A stretch of 46,328 nucleotides of DNA. Source: a virus. Below the pieces are notes generated by a model. It was not told where the DNA came from. It ran no database searches and was given only the letters and a program-made list of their open reading frames with translations. Both the position numbers and the translations under genes were made by a program. The stretch covers positions 1 to 46,328 of the IMG/VR virus record IMGVR_UViG_3300032116_000363; one strand, given 5' to 3'. Positions within the stretch are counted from its first letter, which is position 1, and each line of letters begins with the position of its first letter. Below are positions 1 through 7,434 of this stretch, piece after piece.

Positions 1-288
1 AAGCGAGGTCTTGATTGGCGACGTGAGTTCGGTCGCGGCGGGATTGGGCCAGGCCAGACAACCGCACGCATGCTCATCAGCAACACGATGACGATCCCGC
101 GCGTTCGCAAGATGCGCGCCTTTCTTGCGCGACACGAGGTTGACAAGCAGGGTGAAGGATTTAAGCCCGGACAGGACGGGTTCCCGTCGGCTGGTCGTAT
201 CGCATGGGCGCTCTGGGGCGGAGATCCTGGGGTTGCTTGGTCAAATAAGATCATGCGCCAAGTTGAGGCACGAGAGCGAAAGAGCTAA
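1..288 (+). CDS. C-terminal fragment of a phage head-associated protein (partial at left edge)
   Basis: The frame is open from base 1 to the stop at 286-288, so this is the 3' end of a larger gene. An internal ATG at 70 is not needed as a start. The visible 95 residues end in a recognisable tail module: an ARHEVDKQGEGF segment, then PSAGRIAWALWGGDPG, then a basic C-terminus. I know this module from the C-termini of phage portal or capsid-maturation-protease type proteins; its function is not known to me. The assignment to a head protein rests on that recollection. Downstream genes are early genes, so the structural block probably ends here. Confidence 0.6.
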   Translation, partial: KRGLDWRREFGRGGIGPGQTTARMLISNTMTIPRVRKMRAFLARHEVDKQGEGFKPGQDGFPSAGRIAWALWGGDPGVAWSNKIMRQVEARERKS

Positions 289-388
289 CTCGTGGCCGCG
301 GAGAAGACATATCACACCCAACCGTGCTATTGTCTTCCTTGTCGCGTGATGGCGGCTGAGAAAGGAAATGAAAGGAAGGGAGGCTCTG

Positions 389-871
389 ATGAGTCACGAC
401 TACTTCAAGGCGTATCGAGAAGGTCACGGGTACAACTACTACGTGGCGGGAGACCTAAGAAGTCGCGGGATTGAGTGCACGGTCCCAGATTTAGAGATTG
501 AGCACGACTCGAATAAGTGGTCAAGATTCACCAAGAACGAAAAGGACATCATCCTTTCAAATGGCGACATTCTTGAGGTCAAGTCTGTCCGTCAAGAGTT
601 TGGTGAGGACCCAGAGTCTTGGCCCCTAGAGCGGATCATTGTTGATACCTATAGCGGATTCAATGGCAAGAGCAAGCGCCCAATTGCTTATGTGTTCGTG
701 AGCCAGAAAACCAAGAAGATGCTTGCGATGTCAACTGCCAATCCAAGTCTATGGTCTGTGGAGCGCAAGTTTGACAAATACCGCCAGAAAGAAGACGACT
801 TCTATTTCGCTCCCAAGCGGTTGTTGCGTCCGCTAGACAAGCTGGTTGATTATCTCAAGAGTCGCCAGTGA
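389..871 (+). CDS. Putative PD-(D/E)XK-type endonuclease, hypothetical
   Basis: 160 residues. I chose ATG 389 over ATG 368 because GGAAGGGAGG lies 6 nt upstream of 389. Around residues 51-63 a hydrophobic strand ending in ILSNGDILEVKS gives the D-x-ExK pattern of restriction-endonuclease-like folds. The rest shows no domain I can name. The stop overlaps the GTG of the HNH gene (GTGA), so the two nucleases are translationally coupled. Nuclease activity is inferred from the short motif only; it could equally be a structural protein with a chance match. Confidence 0.55.
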   Translation: MSHDYFKAYREGHGYNYYVAGDLRSRGIECTVPDLEIEHDSNKWSRFTKNEKDIILSNGDILEVKSVRQEFGEDPESWPLERIIVDTYSGFNGKSKRPIAYVFVSQKTKKMLAMSTANPSLWSVERKFDKYRQKEDDFYFAPKRLLRPLDKLVDYLKSRQ

Positions 872-1197
872 AAAGATCTCGCATCAAGAGGACAATCCGC
901 CACAAGGACCCAGTGACCCTTGGCGTTGCCCAAGAGGTCTTAAAGCGGGACGGCGGGTGCGTCGGACCAAGGATTGGAATGTACGGTCGCTGTGGCACGC
1001 AGTTCGGCCCATCAGACCGATTCGGACTAGAGCTTGACCACGTCAACGGCTCTGGGCTCGGAAAGCGTGGACCATCAATCCCCGAAAATCTTGTATCCCT
1101 GTGCGGGCTCCACCACAGAATGAAGACGGAACAGTCTAGGGTCTGGCGCCCAGTCCTTAACGAATATCTTGAAAAGTTTTACAAGGAGAAGCCCTAG
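868..1197 (+). CDS. HNH endonuclease
   Basis: 109 residues starting at GTG 868, overlapping the previous stop. The HNH/beta-beta-alpha-metal core is visible: Asp57-His58 (LELDHVNG), Asn74 (PENLVSLC) and His82-His83. Cys31, Cys42 and Cys79 are candidate zinc ligands. The protein is small and self-contained like phage HNH proteins that either cleave DNA at packaging or act as homing endonucleases. Its place next to another nuclease and far from terminase makes a packaging role less clear. DNA cleavage is family knowledge; the target is unknown. Confidence 0.85.
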   Translation: MKRSRIKRTIRHKDPVTLGVAQEVLKRDGGCVGPRIGMYGRCGTQFGPSDRFGLELDHVNGSGLGKRGPSIPENLVSLCGLHHRMKTEQSRVWRPVLNEYLEKFYKEKP

Positions 1198-1209
1198 GTC
1201 TCTCTCCCC

Positions 1210-1238
1210 TTGACATGTCAATGGGAGCCCCCTAGAAT
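1210..1238 (+). promoter_or_regulatory. Sigma70-type promoter for 1268-1495
   Basis: TTGACA (1210-1215), 17-bp spacer, TAGAAT (1233-1238). It lies in the only sizeable gap of the left region, 30 bp before the next start. Confidence 0.75.
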
Positions 1239-1267
1239 GTGGTCATGAAGATGGAAGGAGCGACCAA

Positions 1268-1495
1268 ATGGCAAATTGCGTGAATTGCGGAAAGCAGGTC
1301 ACGTCGCCTGAGGCTGCTCGGTGCTGGTGGTGCAACCACAAACACCGCTCCACTTCGGCTCTTGCATCGCTTGAAATCCGGGCGAGCGAGATCCAAGCAC
1401 TAAAAGATTCTGGAATGACAATGGTGGACATCGCGGGGAAACTCGGGATTAGCCGCCAGCGTGTGTATCAGATTCTTGGAAAGGTAAAGAAGTGA
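1268..1495 (+). CDS. Zinc-ribbon plus helix-turn-helix DNA-binding protein
   Basis: 75 residues, ATG at 1268 behind GGAAGGAG. Residues 5-22 carry CVNC and CWWC, a small zinc ribbon. Residues 45-70 (SGMTMVDIAGKLGISRQRVYQIL) form a sigma70-region-4 or Fis-like helix-turn-helix of the same SRQRVYQI type as the regulator at 23862-24368. It is the first gene behind a good promoter and probably regulates this operon or another phage promoter. The targets are unknown. Confidence 0.75.
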   Translation: MANCVNCGKQVTSPEAARCWWCNHKHRSTSALASLEIRASEIQALKDSGMTMVDIAGKLGISRQRVYQILGKVKK

Positions 1496-1779
1496 CAGAA
1501 ACTCGAGAGATTGAGTTGGAGCTTCGCGGTCGGTCGGTGTTTGTTGCCGCACTGGAGTCACATCCTGTCGCAACGACACTGGGCCATAATCAAGCAGCAG
1601 AAAAAGAAAGTCTTCTGCTCTCCGTCGTTGCCGATGCCCACGAACTTCTTGAGGCTGAGCTTGCTGACTCAGGGGAAATCCTTGACTCAGAGGGTAGGCT
1701 TTGGGTGGATCGCGGCATTAGCTTTGCATGTGAGGAATGGCTGCGTTCTCCGGATGACATTAATACGGTAGGTGTCTAA
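1492..1779 (+). CDS. Hypothetical protein, acidic
   Basis: 95 residues from GTG 1492, overlapping the previous stop by 4 bp (GTGA). Acidic, mostly helical in appearance, no motif recognised. A competing overlapping frame (1511-1771) has poorer composition and no ribosome-binding site. Coupling to the zinc-ribbon regulator upstream and the HTH gene downstream suggests one early operon. Confidence 0.6.
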   Translation: MTETREIELELRGRSVFVAALESHPVATTLGHNQAAEKESLLLSVVADAHELLEAELADSGEILDSEGRLWVDRGISFACEEWLRSPDDINTVGV

Positions 1780-1813
1780 ACTTAGTGGGGAGAAGGGGAG
1801 GGAATGGCGCCTT

Positions 1814-2050
1814 ATGCAGCGCGCGACATGCGCGCACATCTGGCAGATCATTGACGACTCTTGCATTCCTCACGATGTGGTGGCAAAATACCTAGAGTGT
1901 CATCCGCAGTACCTTCGGGACCTGCGATTCGGACATGTGAAGATGAGCCAGCCGATGAGGGCTAAGATTAGCGACTTTCTCGGGGTTGCCGAGGAGGAAT
2001 TGTTTAGTGAGTATCTGCGCAGAGCCGCAGAGCTTAAGAAAGGTAGGTAA
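1814..2050 (+). CDS. Putative XRE-like helix-turn-helix protein
   Basis: 79 residues if translation starts at ATG 1814 (GGGGAGGG 12 nt upstream). A GTG at 1772, overlapping the previous gene by 8 bp, would add 14 residues. The middle (IPHDVVAKYLECHPQYLRDL followed by MSQPMRAKISDFLGV) looks like a Cro/XRE helix-turn-helix in which the recognition helix is followed by a C-terminal helix. Likely a small DNA-binding regulator; operator unknown. Confidence 0.6.
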   Translation: MQRATCAHIWQIIDDSCIPHDVVAKYLECHPQYLRDLRFGHVKMSQPMRAKISDFLGVAEEELFSEYLRRAAELKKGR

Positions 2051-2055
2051 AAGAG

Positions 2056-2646
2056 ATGGCTTATGGAAATAGCGCAGCGCCAGAGAAGCGCAAGGCATTC
2101 GCGGCAGACTACGTTGAGGTAGCAGACCGCATCAAGGCGTGGTACGACGCGTATCCCAATGCGCGCATTGAGACGGAGCTTGTTCAGCTCACCGACAAGA
2201 TTGTCGTGATGAAGGCGCAGGTCTTCCGCGGCGAGACGGTTGATGAGAAGCCAGCAGGTATCGGTCACGCCTCAATGGCAATCCCCGGAAGCACGCCATA
2301 CACGCGCGGTTCAGAGCTGGAGAATACCGAGACAAGCGCTGCTGGTCGTGCGCTGGTCATGGCCGGTCTTCCTTCCAAGAAGGTTGCCTCTGGTGATGAG
2401 ATTCGTGCCAAGAGCGGTGCTGCACCAAAGGCAGATCCAATCGTTGCAGCTGCCAAGGAAATCTTTGCAGATGTTGACATTGAAGAGACTCCAATTGTTT
2501 TGAACTGGCTTGATGCCATTCAGGCCGCATCTGATGCAAACGAGTTGCAGAGGGTTGGTCAGGATATTTCTGGTCTAGATATGACTGATCGCGAGCGACA
2601 GGTTCTTCAAAGCGCTTGGAAGAATAAGCGCGCGAAGTTCGCCTGA
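2056..2646 (+). CDS. ERF-like single-strand annealing recombination protein
   Basis: 196 residues. The N-terminal half has the pattern of phage ERF-type annealing proteins: ARIETELVQL, then IVVMKAQVF, then an ELENTETSAAGRALVMAGL segment matching the ET-A-GRAL-G signature. The C-terminal third is a linker plus a helical tail. Such proteins coat and anneal single strands during phage recombination. The next gene, a RecB/Cas4-like exonuclease, is the usual partner that makes the 3' overhangs. The two overlap by one base. Confidence 0.7.
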   Translation: MAYGNSAAPEKRKAFAADYVEVADRIKAWYDAYPNARIETELVQLTDKIVVMKAQVFRGETVDEKPAGIGHASMAIPGSTPYTRGSELENTETSAAGRALVMAGLPSKKVASGDEIRAKSGAAPKADPIVAAAKEIFADVDIEETPIVLNWLDAIQAASDANELQRVGQDISGLDMTDRERQVLQSAWKNKRAKFA

Positions 2647-3518
2647 TGGAGTTGATCAGATACGACGAGCGGCATCCAGAGTACGTCAGCGTCAGTGAGC
2701 TAAGGGAGTTTCTCTCTTGCCCACTCCGCTGGTGGTACAAGTACCGACTTGGACTCTGGACGGACAGGACGACTCCGTTCTTTGCGCTTGGTACATCAGT
2801 CCATTCTGGTCTCCAGAATTGGTATGAGCCGATTGCTGGCGGCAAGAAGACTGGCGACCTTGGGAAGGCATACGATGCCTATAAGTTGACCTACGCGCAG
2901 GAATCACAGAAAGTTGACTGGATGGCGGAAAAAGATGCTGATCCGATTGGTCAGCAAGCCATGGGGCAGGAGATGCTACGTGCGGCACTTACGGAGGGAG
3001 ATCCCTGGGTTGCCCATGCCGTTGAGCGCACGATGTATGCAGAGATCAAACACAGCCGCCTTGGTAAACTGCCGATCAAGTTGAAGGCGCAGGTTGACAT
3101 GATCACCACGAACAAGGATGTTGTTGAGCATAAGACTGCATCGAGGAAGTGGGAGGAGGGTCGCGAGCATGGCGATATTCAGGCAACCGCCTATGTGCTT
3201 GCTGTTCGGGACAATTTTGATCATGACCCAGAGGTCACGTTCAACATCATCAGCAAGAGTGCAAAATCCCCCAATGTTGACCGCAGGGTCACTCGTAGGG
3301 GTCAGGATGCGCTAGATAAGCTTTATATCTCGGTGAGGGCGTTCCTTGACGCGCAGGAAAAGGGCGTCTACCCTAATCCTTCGTCATGGGCGCATGCGAC
3401 GTGTGAGTACAAGGAGGTTTGCGACAAATGGGAAAGCCATCCACAACTTCTACCAGAGCGAAAAGTGCTCAAGACAATGATTCCGGGGCTACGCGACGCA
3501 CGAACAGTCAAGGAATAG
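2646..3518 (+). CDS. RecB/Cas4-like PD-(D/E)XK exonuclease
   Basis: 290 residues. The N-terminus SELREFLSCPLRWWYKYRL (residues 17-35) is typical of the RecB/AddB nuclease family. The catalytic strand pair shows Asp151 (KAQVDMIT) and Glu161-His-Lys163 (VVEHKT), followed by the QATAY motif near 179-183. Cys25 plus CEYKEVC near residue 255 could hold an iron-sulfur cluster as in Cas4, although only three cysteines are obvious. It should resect DNA for the annealing protein encoded just upstream. The next gene starts inside its last 91 bp. Confidence 0.85.
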   Translation: MELIRYDERHPEYVSVSELREFLSCPLRWWYKYRLGLWTDRTTPFFALGTSVHSGLQNWYEPIAGGKKTGDLGKAYDAYKLTYAQESQKVDWMAEKDADPIGQQAMGQEMLRAALTEGDPWVAHAVERTMYAEIKHSRLGKLPIKLKAQVDMITTNKDVVEHKTASRKWEEGREHGDIQATAYVLAVRDNFDHDPEVTFNIISKSAKSPNVDRRVTRRGQDALDKLYISVRAFLDAQEKGVYPNPSSWAHATCEYKEVCDKWESHPQLLPERKVLKTMIPGLRDARTVKE

Positions 3519-3832
3519 CTGGCAGGACGCTCCCAGAGTGGGTTGCGCACATCGTCGGCGTCGGAAATAAGTCGGGGGCGGTTGGAGACTTCATGGCAGC
3601 GGTTAGCGGAAGGCCACTCACCAAGCCACAGTATGCACGGATGGCAAAAATCTATAAGGAATACCCGCACGGACTTGAATCACTGCTCGCAGCGATCTGT
3701 TTTGTAGCAATCAAGGACTTGAAGGGCGATCCGCTGGATTATCTGCAGAAAATATCAGACAAAAAGCAAGGAAAAAAGAGGGAGAGCAACGATGAGCGAG
3801 GTTTCAGCCGTGATGAATACGTTGAATCCTGA
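3428..3832 (+). CDS. Hypothetical replication-region protein
   Basis: 134 residues. ATG 3428 is preceded at 10 nt by AGGAGG; an in-frame TTG at 3419 is too close to that site. Residues 1-35 are Ser/Thr-rich and probably disordered. A globular stretch (about 36-105) follows, with a lysine-rich end. It overlaps the exonuclease gene at its start and the helicase-loader gene at its end. Position just before a DnaC-like gene would suit an initiator or helicase-adaptor protein, but I see no motif that proves this. Confidence 0.6.
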   Translation: MGKPSTTSTRAKSAQDNDSGATRRTNSQGIAGRTLPEWVAHIVGVGNKSGAVGDFMAAVSGRPLTKPQYARMAKIYKEYPHGLESLLAAICFVAIKDLKGDPLDYLQKISDKKQGKKRESNDERGFSRDEYVES

Positions 3833-4487
3833 TACAGCTACCTACGAGGTGGGGATTTTGACGAAAGCAGGAGTTCCAGAGCGCTATTTGCCGCATTCAT
3901 TTGAAAATTTTGTTGTCAATGACAAGACAACAAAGGCTTTTGAGGTTGCGACGGAGTGGGCTGCGCTTAAAGATCCAAAAGATCGCGGATTTTCCCTTAT
4001 TGGAGCGCCTGGCGTCGGCAAAACACATCTTGCTGTGGCTGCACTGCGTGAAGTTGCAAGACTTTGGGGCGCTCAGCGACTTGAGGAGCGTGGTGTTGAG
4101 CTCTATCGCGACCCAAAAACGATGGTTGAGCAGAATATGCGCTTCATTAACGTGCCAATCTTTATGGATAAGCTCCGAGAAAGCATCAGGTTGAGCGAAT
4201 CGAGGGCGCAAGACCTCTGGGAGTTTTCCCTTGAGCGAGCATCAGTGGTCGTCCTTGACGATTTCGGCAAGGAGAAGGCAACTGATTGGGTGACTGAGCG
4301 TCTCTATGTCCTGATTGAGAGCAGGTACCAGCACATGAAGTCCACCATTGTGACCTCTAACCTTACCCTTGATCAACTGGACGACCTTGGTTACGGGGCA
4401 TCGGTGAGTAGATTGCAAGAAACTGGTCGTGTTGTCAGAATAGATGCGAAGGATCAGCGACCGGAGATCGGTGCTCGGAACCGATGA
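3792..4487 (+). CDS. DnaC-like helicase-loader ATPase
   Basis: 231 residues. AAA+ signatures are complete: Walker A GAPGVGKT (71-78), Walker B VVVLDDFG (152-159), sensor I TSN (188-190) and the SRLQE arginine-finger box near 206. Length and order match phage and bacterial DnaC/DnaI proteins that load the replicative helicase. No helicase gene lies in the window, so it probably recruits a host helicase or one encoded elsewhere. Good ribosome-binding site AGGGAG 7 nt before ATG. Overlaps the methyltransferase start (ATGA). Confidence 0.85.
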   Translation: MSEVSAVMNTLNPDTATYEVGILTKAGVPERYLPHSFENFVVNDKTTKAFEVATEWAALKDPKDRGFSLIGAPGVGKTHLAVAALREVARLWGAQRLEERGVELYRDPKTMVEQNMRFINVPIFMDKLRESIRLSESRAQDLWEFSLERASVVVLDDFGKEKATDWVTERLYVLIESRYQHMKSTIVTSNLTLDQLDDLGYGASVSRLQETGRVVRIDAKDQRPEIGARNR

Positions 4488-5764
4488 ATCGAGAACTACG
4501 CCACGCGTCGTTCTTTAGTGGAGTAGGAGGGCTTGATCTTGGTTTTGAACGAGCAGGAATCAGAACAGTTAGCGTCAGCGAAATTGACCCATTCGCCAGA
4601 TCCGTCCTTGCCAGCAGATTCCCGGGAGTCCAGCAGCTTGGAGACATCGTCGCACTTGCTGATCATGAGCTTTCCAGCGTGGTTCAGCAGACAGCCGACG
4701 TACTTCAACGACGTGGCGGACCCGCTGACGGTGAAGGCAGGACCACCAGCGGTGATGATTGGAAAACAGCAGATATCTGGAGCGCAGGTTTCCCCTGCCA
4801 AGACCTCTCAGTCGCTGGAAAGCGGAAAGGATTTACCGATGGAAGAAGATCAGTCCTTGCCTTCACATTCCTTGACCTTGTGGAACGATTCAGACCTCGG
4901 TGGCTTGTGCTGGAAAACGTCCCCGGTCTCTTCTCTTCCAACAATGGAAGGGACTTCCTCGCCCTCCTCAATGAAATGGACAACCTCGGGTACGGTATTT
5001 CGTGGAGAACTCTTGATGCACGATTCTTTGGAGTCCCCCAGAGACGCCGTAGAGTATTCATTGTCGCGAGTCTTGGAAGCGACCGCGCCGGAGAGGTTCT
5101 TCTTGAGTGCGAAGGCGGCTGTGGGCATACTCAGGCGCGCAAATCGTCGTGGCAGGCAACTTCCGGAGGCTCTGAGCAGCGCCCTGACGTCGCTGGCGCT
5201 CTCCTCGCCAGATACCACAAGGGAGCTACAAGCACCGTTGAAAACGGACAACTCGTTGTCACCACAGCTCTCACTCGTGGAGGGCTCGGTGGGGGCTTCG
5301 GACCAGACGATAACGACGCCCAAGGAAACAAACTCGTCGTTGGTTCGGAGGCTTACACCAGTGGAATGCGAACGACTGATGGGCTGGCCGGACGGGTGGA
5401 CAATCCCAACTTCCGAGCAATGGGTGCCGCGTTCCCGAGCCAAGAAGACATCCAAGTAGACCACCACGCCTATAGCATCCGAGAGGACGCAAAAGCAGAT
5501 AACTTTTCCGCGACACCAATAAAAACCGCACGAGCTCTTAATGCGGTCTGGCCAAGTGTTCAGAGCCACCATGCGCAGACCTTTATCGCGTCCGTATATC
5601 AAAACAATGATGTCAAGTATGGGATGCAGGATAGCGATCTGCTCCCAACAGGGCTTGATTCCAGCAGGTACAAGGTTTGCGGCAACGGGGTTGTGGCAAA
5701 TGTGGCAGAATGGATTGGACATCGGCTAGTAGAAGTGGATAGGAAATGGACAGAGTTGAAGTGA
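4484..5764 (+). CDS. C5-cytosine DNA methyltransferase
   Basis: 426 residues with the ordered motifs of the family: motif I FSGVGGLDLGFERAG (10-24), motif IV GFPCQDLS with catalytic Cys105, motif VI ENV (144-146), motif VIII QRRRRVFIV (186-194) and motif X GNGVVANVAEWIG (400-412). The region 210-390 is the target-recognition part. It should methylate cytosine in phage DNA, typically to escape host restriction. The TPVECERLMGWPDGW stretch that normally sits in this frame before motif X is instead encoded in the +1 frame here (see the overlapping feature). Confidence 0.9.
   Translation: MNRELRHASFFSGVGGLDLGFERAGIRTVSVSEIDPFARSVLASRFPGVQQLGDIVALADHELSSVVQQTADVLQRRGGPADGEGRTTSGDDWKTADIWSAGFPCQDLSVAGKRKGFTDGRRSVLAFTFLDLVERFRPRWLVLENVPGLFSSNNGRDFLALLNEMDNLGYGISWRTLDARFFGVPQRRRRVFIVASLGSDRAGEVLLECEGGCGHTQARKSSWQATSGGSEQRPDVAGALLARYHKGATSTVENGQLVVTTALTRGGLGGGFGPDDNDAQGNKLVVGSEAYTSGMRTTDGLAGRVDNPNFRAMGAAFPSQEDIQVDHHAYSIREDAKADNFSATPIKTARALNAVWPSVQSHHAQTFIASVYQNNDVKYGMQDSDLLPTGLDSSRYKVCGNGVVANVAEWIGHRLVEVDRKWTELK
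4665..5459 (+). CDS. Overprinted ORF inside the methyltransferase gene
   Basis: A 264-residue frame nested in the methyltransferase gene; the frame is open from 4533 (TTG). ATG 4665 begins MSFPAWFSRQPTYF, which resembles the start of proteins I know overlapping phage cytosine methyltransferases. Further signs are SPAKTSQSLESGKD, then a segment with RFFLSAKAAVGILRRANRRG, then RRLTPVECERLMGWPDGWT. The last is a methyltransferase signature in the wrong frame relative to motif X. I infer either a genuine overlapping gene or a frameshift product. The ribosome-binding site is weak. It could still be relic coding. Confidence 0.5.
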   Translation: MSFPAWFSRQPTYFNDVADPLTVKAGPPAVMIGKQQISGAQVSPAKTSQSLESGKDLPMEEDQSLPSHSLTLWNDSDLGGLCWKTSPVSSLPTMEGTSSPSSMKWTTSGTVFRGELLMHDSLESPRDAVEYSLSRVLEATAPERFFLSAKAAVGILRRANRRGRQLPEALSSALTSLALSSPDTTRELQAPLKTDNSLSPQLSLVEGSVGASDQTITTPKETNSSLVRRLTPVECERLMGWPDGWTIPTSEQWVPRSRAKKTSK

Positions 5765-6219
5765 TGGATATGAAAGAGGTCTATATCTACGGCATCCCAG
5801 TACCCCAGGGCTCTTCCCGCGCGTTCAATCGCGGCGGGCGCGTTGTCGTGACAAGCGACAACCCAAACCTGAAGAAGTGGCGCGAGTATTGCGCGTTTGT
5901 GCTTCGGAAGGATATTTCTGCTGGCGTGACCATTGATGGTCCCGTCTGTGTTGATCTGGCGTTCTATTTTGAGCGCCCGAAATCCCATCTGAATGGCTCT
6001 GGCAGCCTGAGGAAGGGATATAGCAGCAGCCACATCGTGAAGCCAGATCTGGACAAGTTGGTCAGAGCCATCTTGGACTCAGGGACGGTAGGATTGGTGT
6101 GGCGCGATGATGCGCAGGTCGTCCGCTTGACGGCCACAAAAAACTACGTGCAGGAATCGGGGGCGGAAGCGTTGCCCGGGGTGCGCGTAAAAGTATGGAA
6201 GGAAGAAGCTAATGATTAA
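5746..6219 (+). CDS. rusA: RusA-family Holliday junction resolvase
   Basis: 157 residues from ATG 5746; starts at 5764 or 5770 are possible and give a more usual N-terminus (MKEVYIYGIPVPQG). The RusA acidic cluster is visible: KPDLDKLVRAILD (Asp101, Asp103, Asp111), then RDDAQV (Asp121-Asp122) and a lysine near 132. RusA dimers cut four-way junctions, here at the end of a recombination module of annealing protein, nuclease and helicase loader. Overlaps the methyltransferase end and the SSB start. Confidence 0.85.
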   Translation: MDRVEVMDMKEVYIYGIPVPQGSSRAFNRGGRVVVTSDNPNLKKWREYCAFVLRKDISAGVTIDGPVCVDLAFYFERPKSHLNGSGSLRKGYSSSHIVKPDLDKLVRAILDSGTVGLVWRDDAQVVRLTATKNYVQESGAEALPGVRVKVWKEEAND

Positions 6220-6604
6220 GCTTCAACTGATCGGTCGGGTTGGCTCAAAGCCAGAACTGCGACAGACAAAGGCGGGACGACCCGTCGCGAACTTCAATGT
6301 GGCAGTGTCCTCGGGAAAGGATGCCAACGGTGAGTACACCTCCAAGTGGTATCCAGTCACCTGCTGGGACGGTCGTGCCGAACTCGCAACCAAGATCATT
6401 GAGAAGGGCGACCTTGTCTTGATTGAGGGAAGCCCAGAGTTAAGCTCGTGGGTTGATAAGAAGGACGAAGAGCACCTCGAGTTGATGGTGCACTGCAAGT
6501 TCCTGCAGGTCCTCGCGCGCAGCAAGCGCAAGGATGGGGAAGAGCCGGTAGCCTCGGTGAGCCCGCAGGAAGTCGTACAGACATTTGACGATCTTCCGTT
6601 CTAA
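6212..6604 (+). CDS. ssb: Single-stranded DNA-binding protein
   Basis: 130 residues. OB-fold pattern LIGRVGSKPELRQTKAGRPV near the start, then FNVAVSS, then KWYPVTCWDGRAELATKIIEKGDLVLIEG. The C-terminal tip DDLPF matches the acidic DDIPF-type tail used to recruit replication partners. Slightly short linker compared with bacterial SSB. Coupled to rusA by an 8-bp overlap. Confidence 0.92.
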   Translation: MIKLQLIGRVGSKPELRQTKAGRPVANFNVAVSSGKDANGEYTSKWYPVTCWDGRAELATKIIEKGDLVLIEGSPELSSWVDKKDEEHLELMVHCKFLQVLARSKRKDGEEPVASVSPQEVVQTFDDLPF

Positions 6605-6613
6605 GTAGCGATC

Positions 6614-6979
6614 ATGCTCCCAGCACACAGTCCCAAGGTCGCGCTGTATCTGTTGATGCAGAGCAGCATGCTTGGGATTGCTCGTGCTGGGGGCATCTAT
6701 CGTCTCTTCTGTTTTGATGACCTCCGCATTGACATAGAGGCGATGGATATCCACGGCGAAAAGTGGGTGCTTGACTTTGAGGACTTTGCCAAGGAGGCAC
6801 GAGTCTTCAACCACGAAGACTTTCCAGAGTTCCTAGAGTTTTATCCACAGTCATGCAACCAGATGATGCTTGAGATGGTGTGGAAGCAAAGCGAGCGGCT
6901 TGACATCCCATCACTATCAGAGCTTGTCAAGGCATTTAAGCCGGTGCAGTACGGACGAATACGGAAGGACAATCCGTAA
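6614..6979 (+). CDS. Hypothetical protein
   Basis: 121 residues from ATG 6614. The sequence is rich in aromatic and acidic residues (FDDLRIDIEAMDI, FEDFAKEARVFNHEDFPEF) with no recognised domain. The upstream ribosome-binding site is poor, so the start is uncertain; it is probably co-translated with ssb. Function unknown. Confidence 0.6.
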   Translation: MLPAHSPKVALYLLMQSSMLGIARAGGIYRLFCFDDLRIDIEAMDIHGEKWVLDFEDFAKEARVFNHEDFPEFLEFYPQSCNQMMLEMVWKQSERLDIPSLSELVKAFKPVQYGRIRKDNP

Positions 6980-7022
6980 TTTGGTATACTCCACCACCCA
7001 ACAATTGATAGCGGAGGTTCCT

Positions 7023-7352
7023 ATGGCGATCAAAGCGACAGACGACACATTCCAGAAGCAAGTACTTGAATCCACCAAGCCAGTCCTTGTAGACCTTTGG
7101 GCGCCGTGGTGCCAGCCCTGCAAGCAGATTGATAAAGAGCTTGCCGATATTGAGACTCAGTACGGAAACAAGGTCACGGTGGTCAAGGTCAATATTGATG
7201 AGAACCCAGCAATCGTGAAGAACCTAGAGATTCGTTCGGTTCCTACGCTCTTGTTCTACGCTGGTCGCAATGCTGCTCCGCTCTCCATCATCGGGCCTAC
7301 AACATCCAAGCAGATTGCGAGTAAATTCCGCCTGTCAGAGCTTCCCGGTTGA
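7023..7352 (+). CDS. trxA: Thioredoxin
   Basis: 109 residues, the usual thioredoxin length. Active site WCQPCK with Cys30 and Cys33 (Gln replaces the usual Gly), the buried acidic residue in VLVDLWAPW, and the cis-proline loop SVPT (Pro74). GGAGG sits 5 nt before the ATG and a TATACT box lies about 35 bp upstream. Phage thioredoxins can serve as reductants for ribonucleotide reductase or as polymerase processivity factors; neither partner is in the window. Confidence 0.92.
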   Translation: MAIKATDDTFQKQVLESTKPVLVDLWAPWCQPCKQIDKELADIETQYGNKVTVVKVNIDENPAIVKNLEIRSVPTLLFYAGRNAAPLSIIGPTTSKQIASKFRLSELPG

Positions 7353-7434
7353 TGCGCCCCAACTTCGGAAATTTTATATTTTTTCAGGCACCGTCTCCCC
7401 TCCCTCCCTGCTGCCGCAGTACGGGGTGGAGCCG

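Noticed and set aside
4850-5722. 290-residue antisense frame under the methyltransferase
   Set aside because: It mirrors the methyltransferase codons, has no ribosome-binding site or recognisable motif, and a same-strand overlapping frame explains the locus better.
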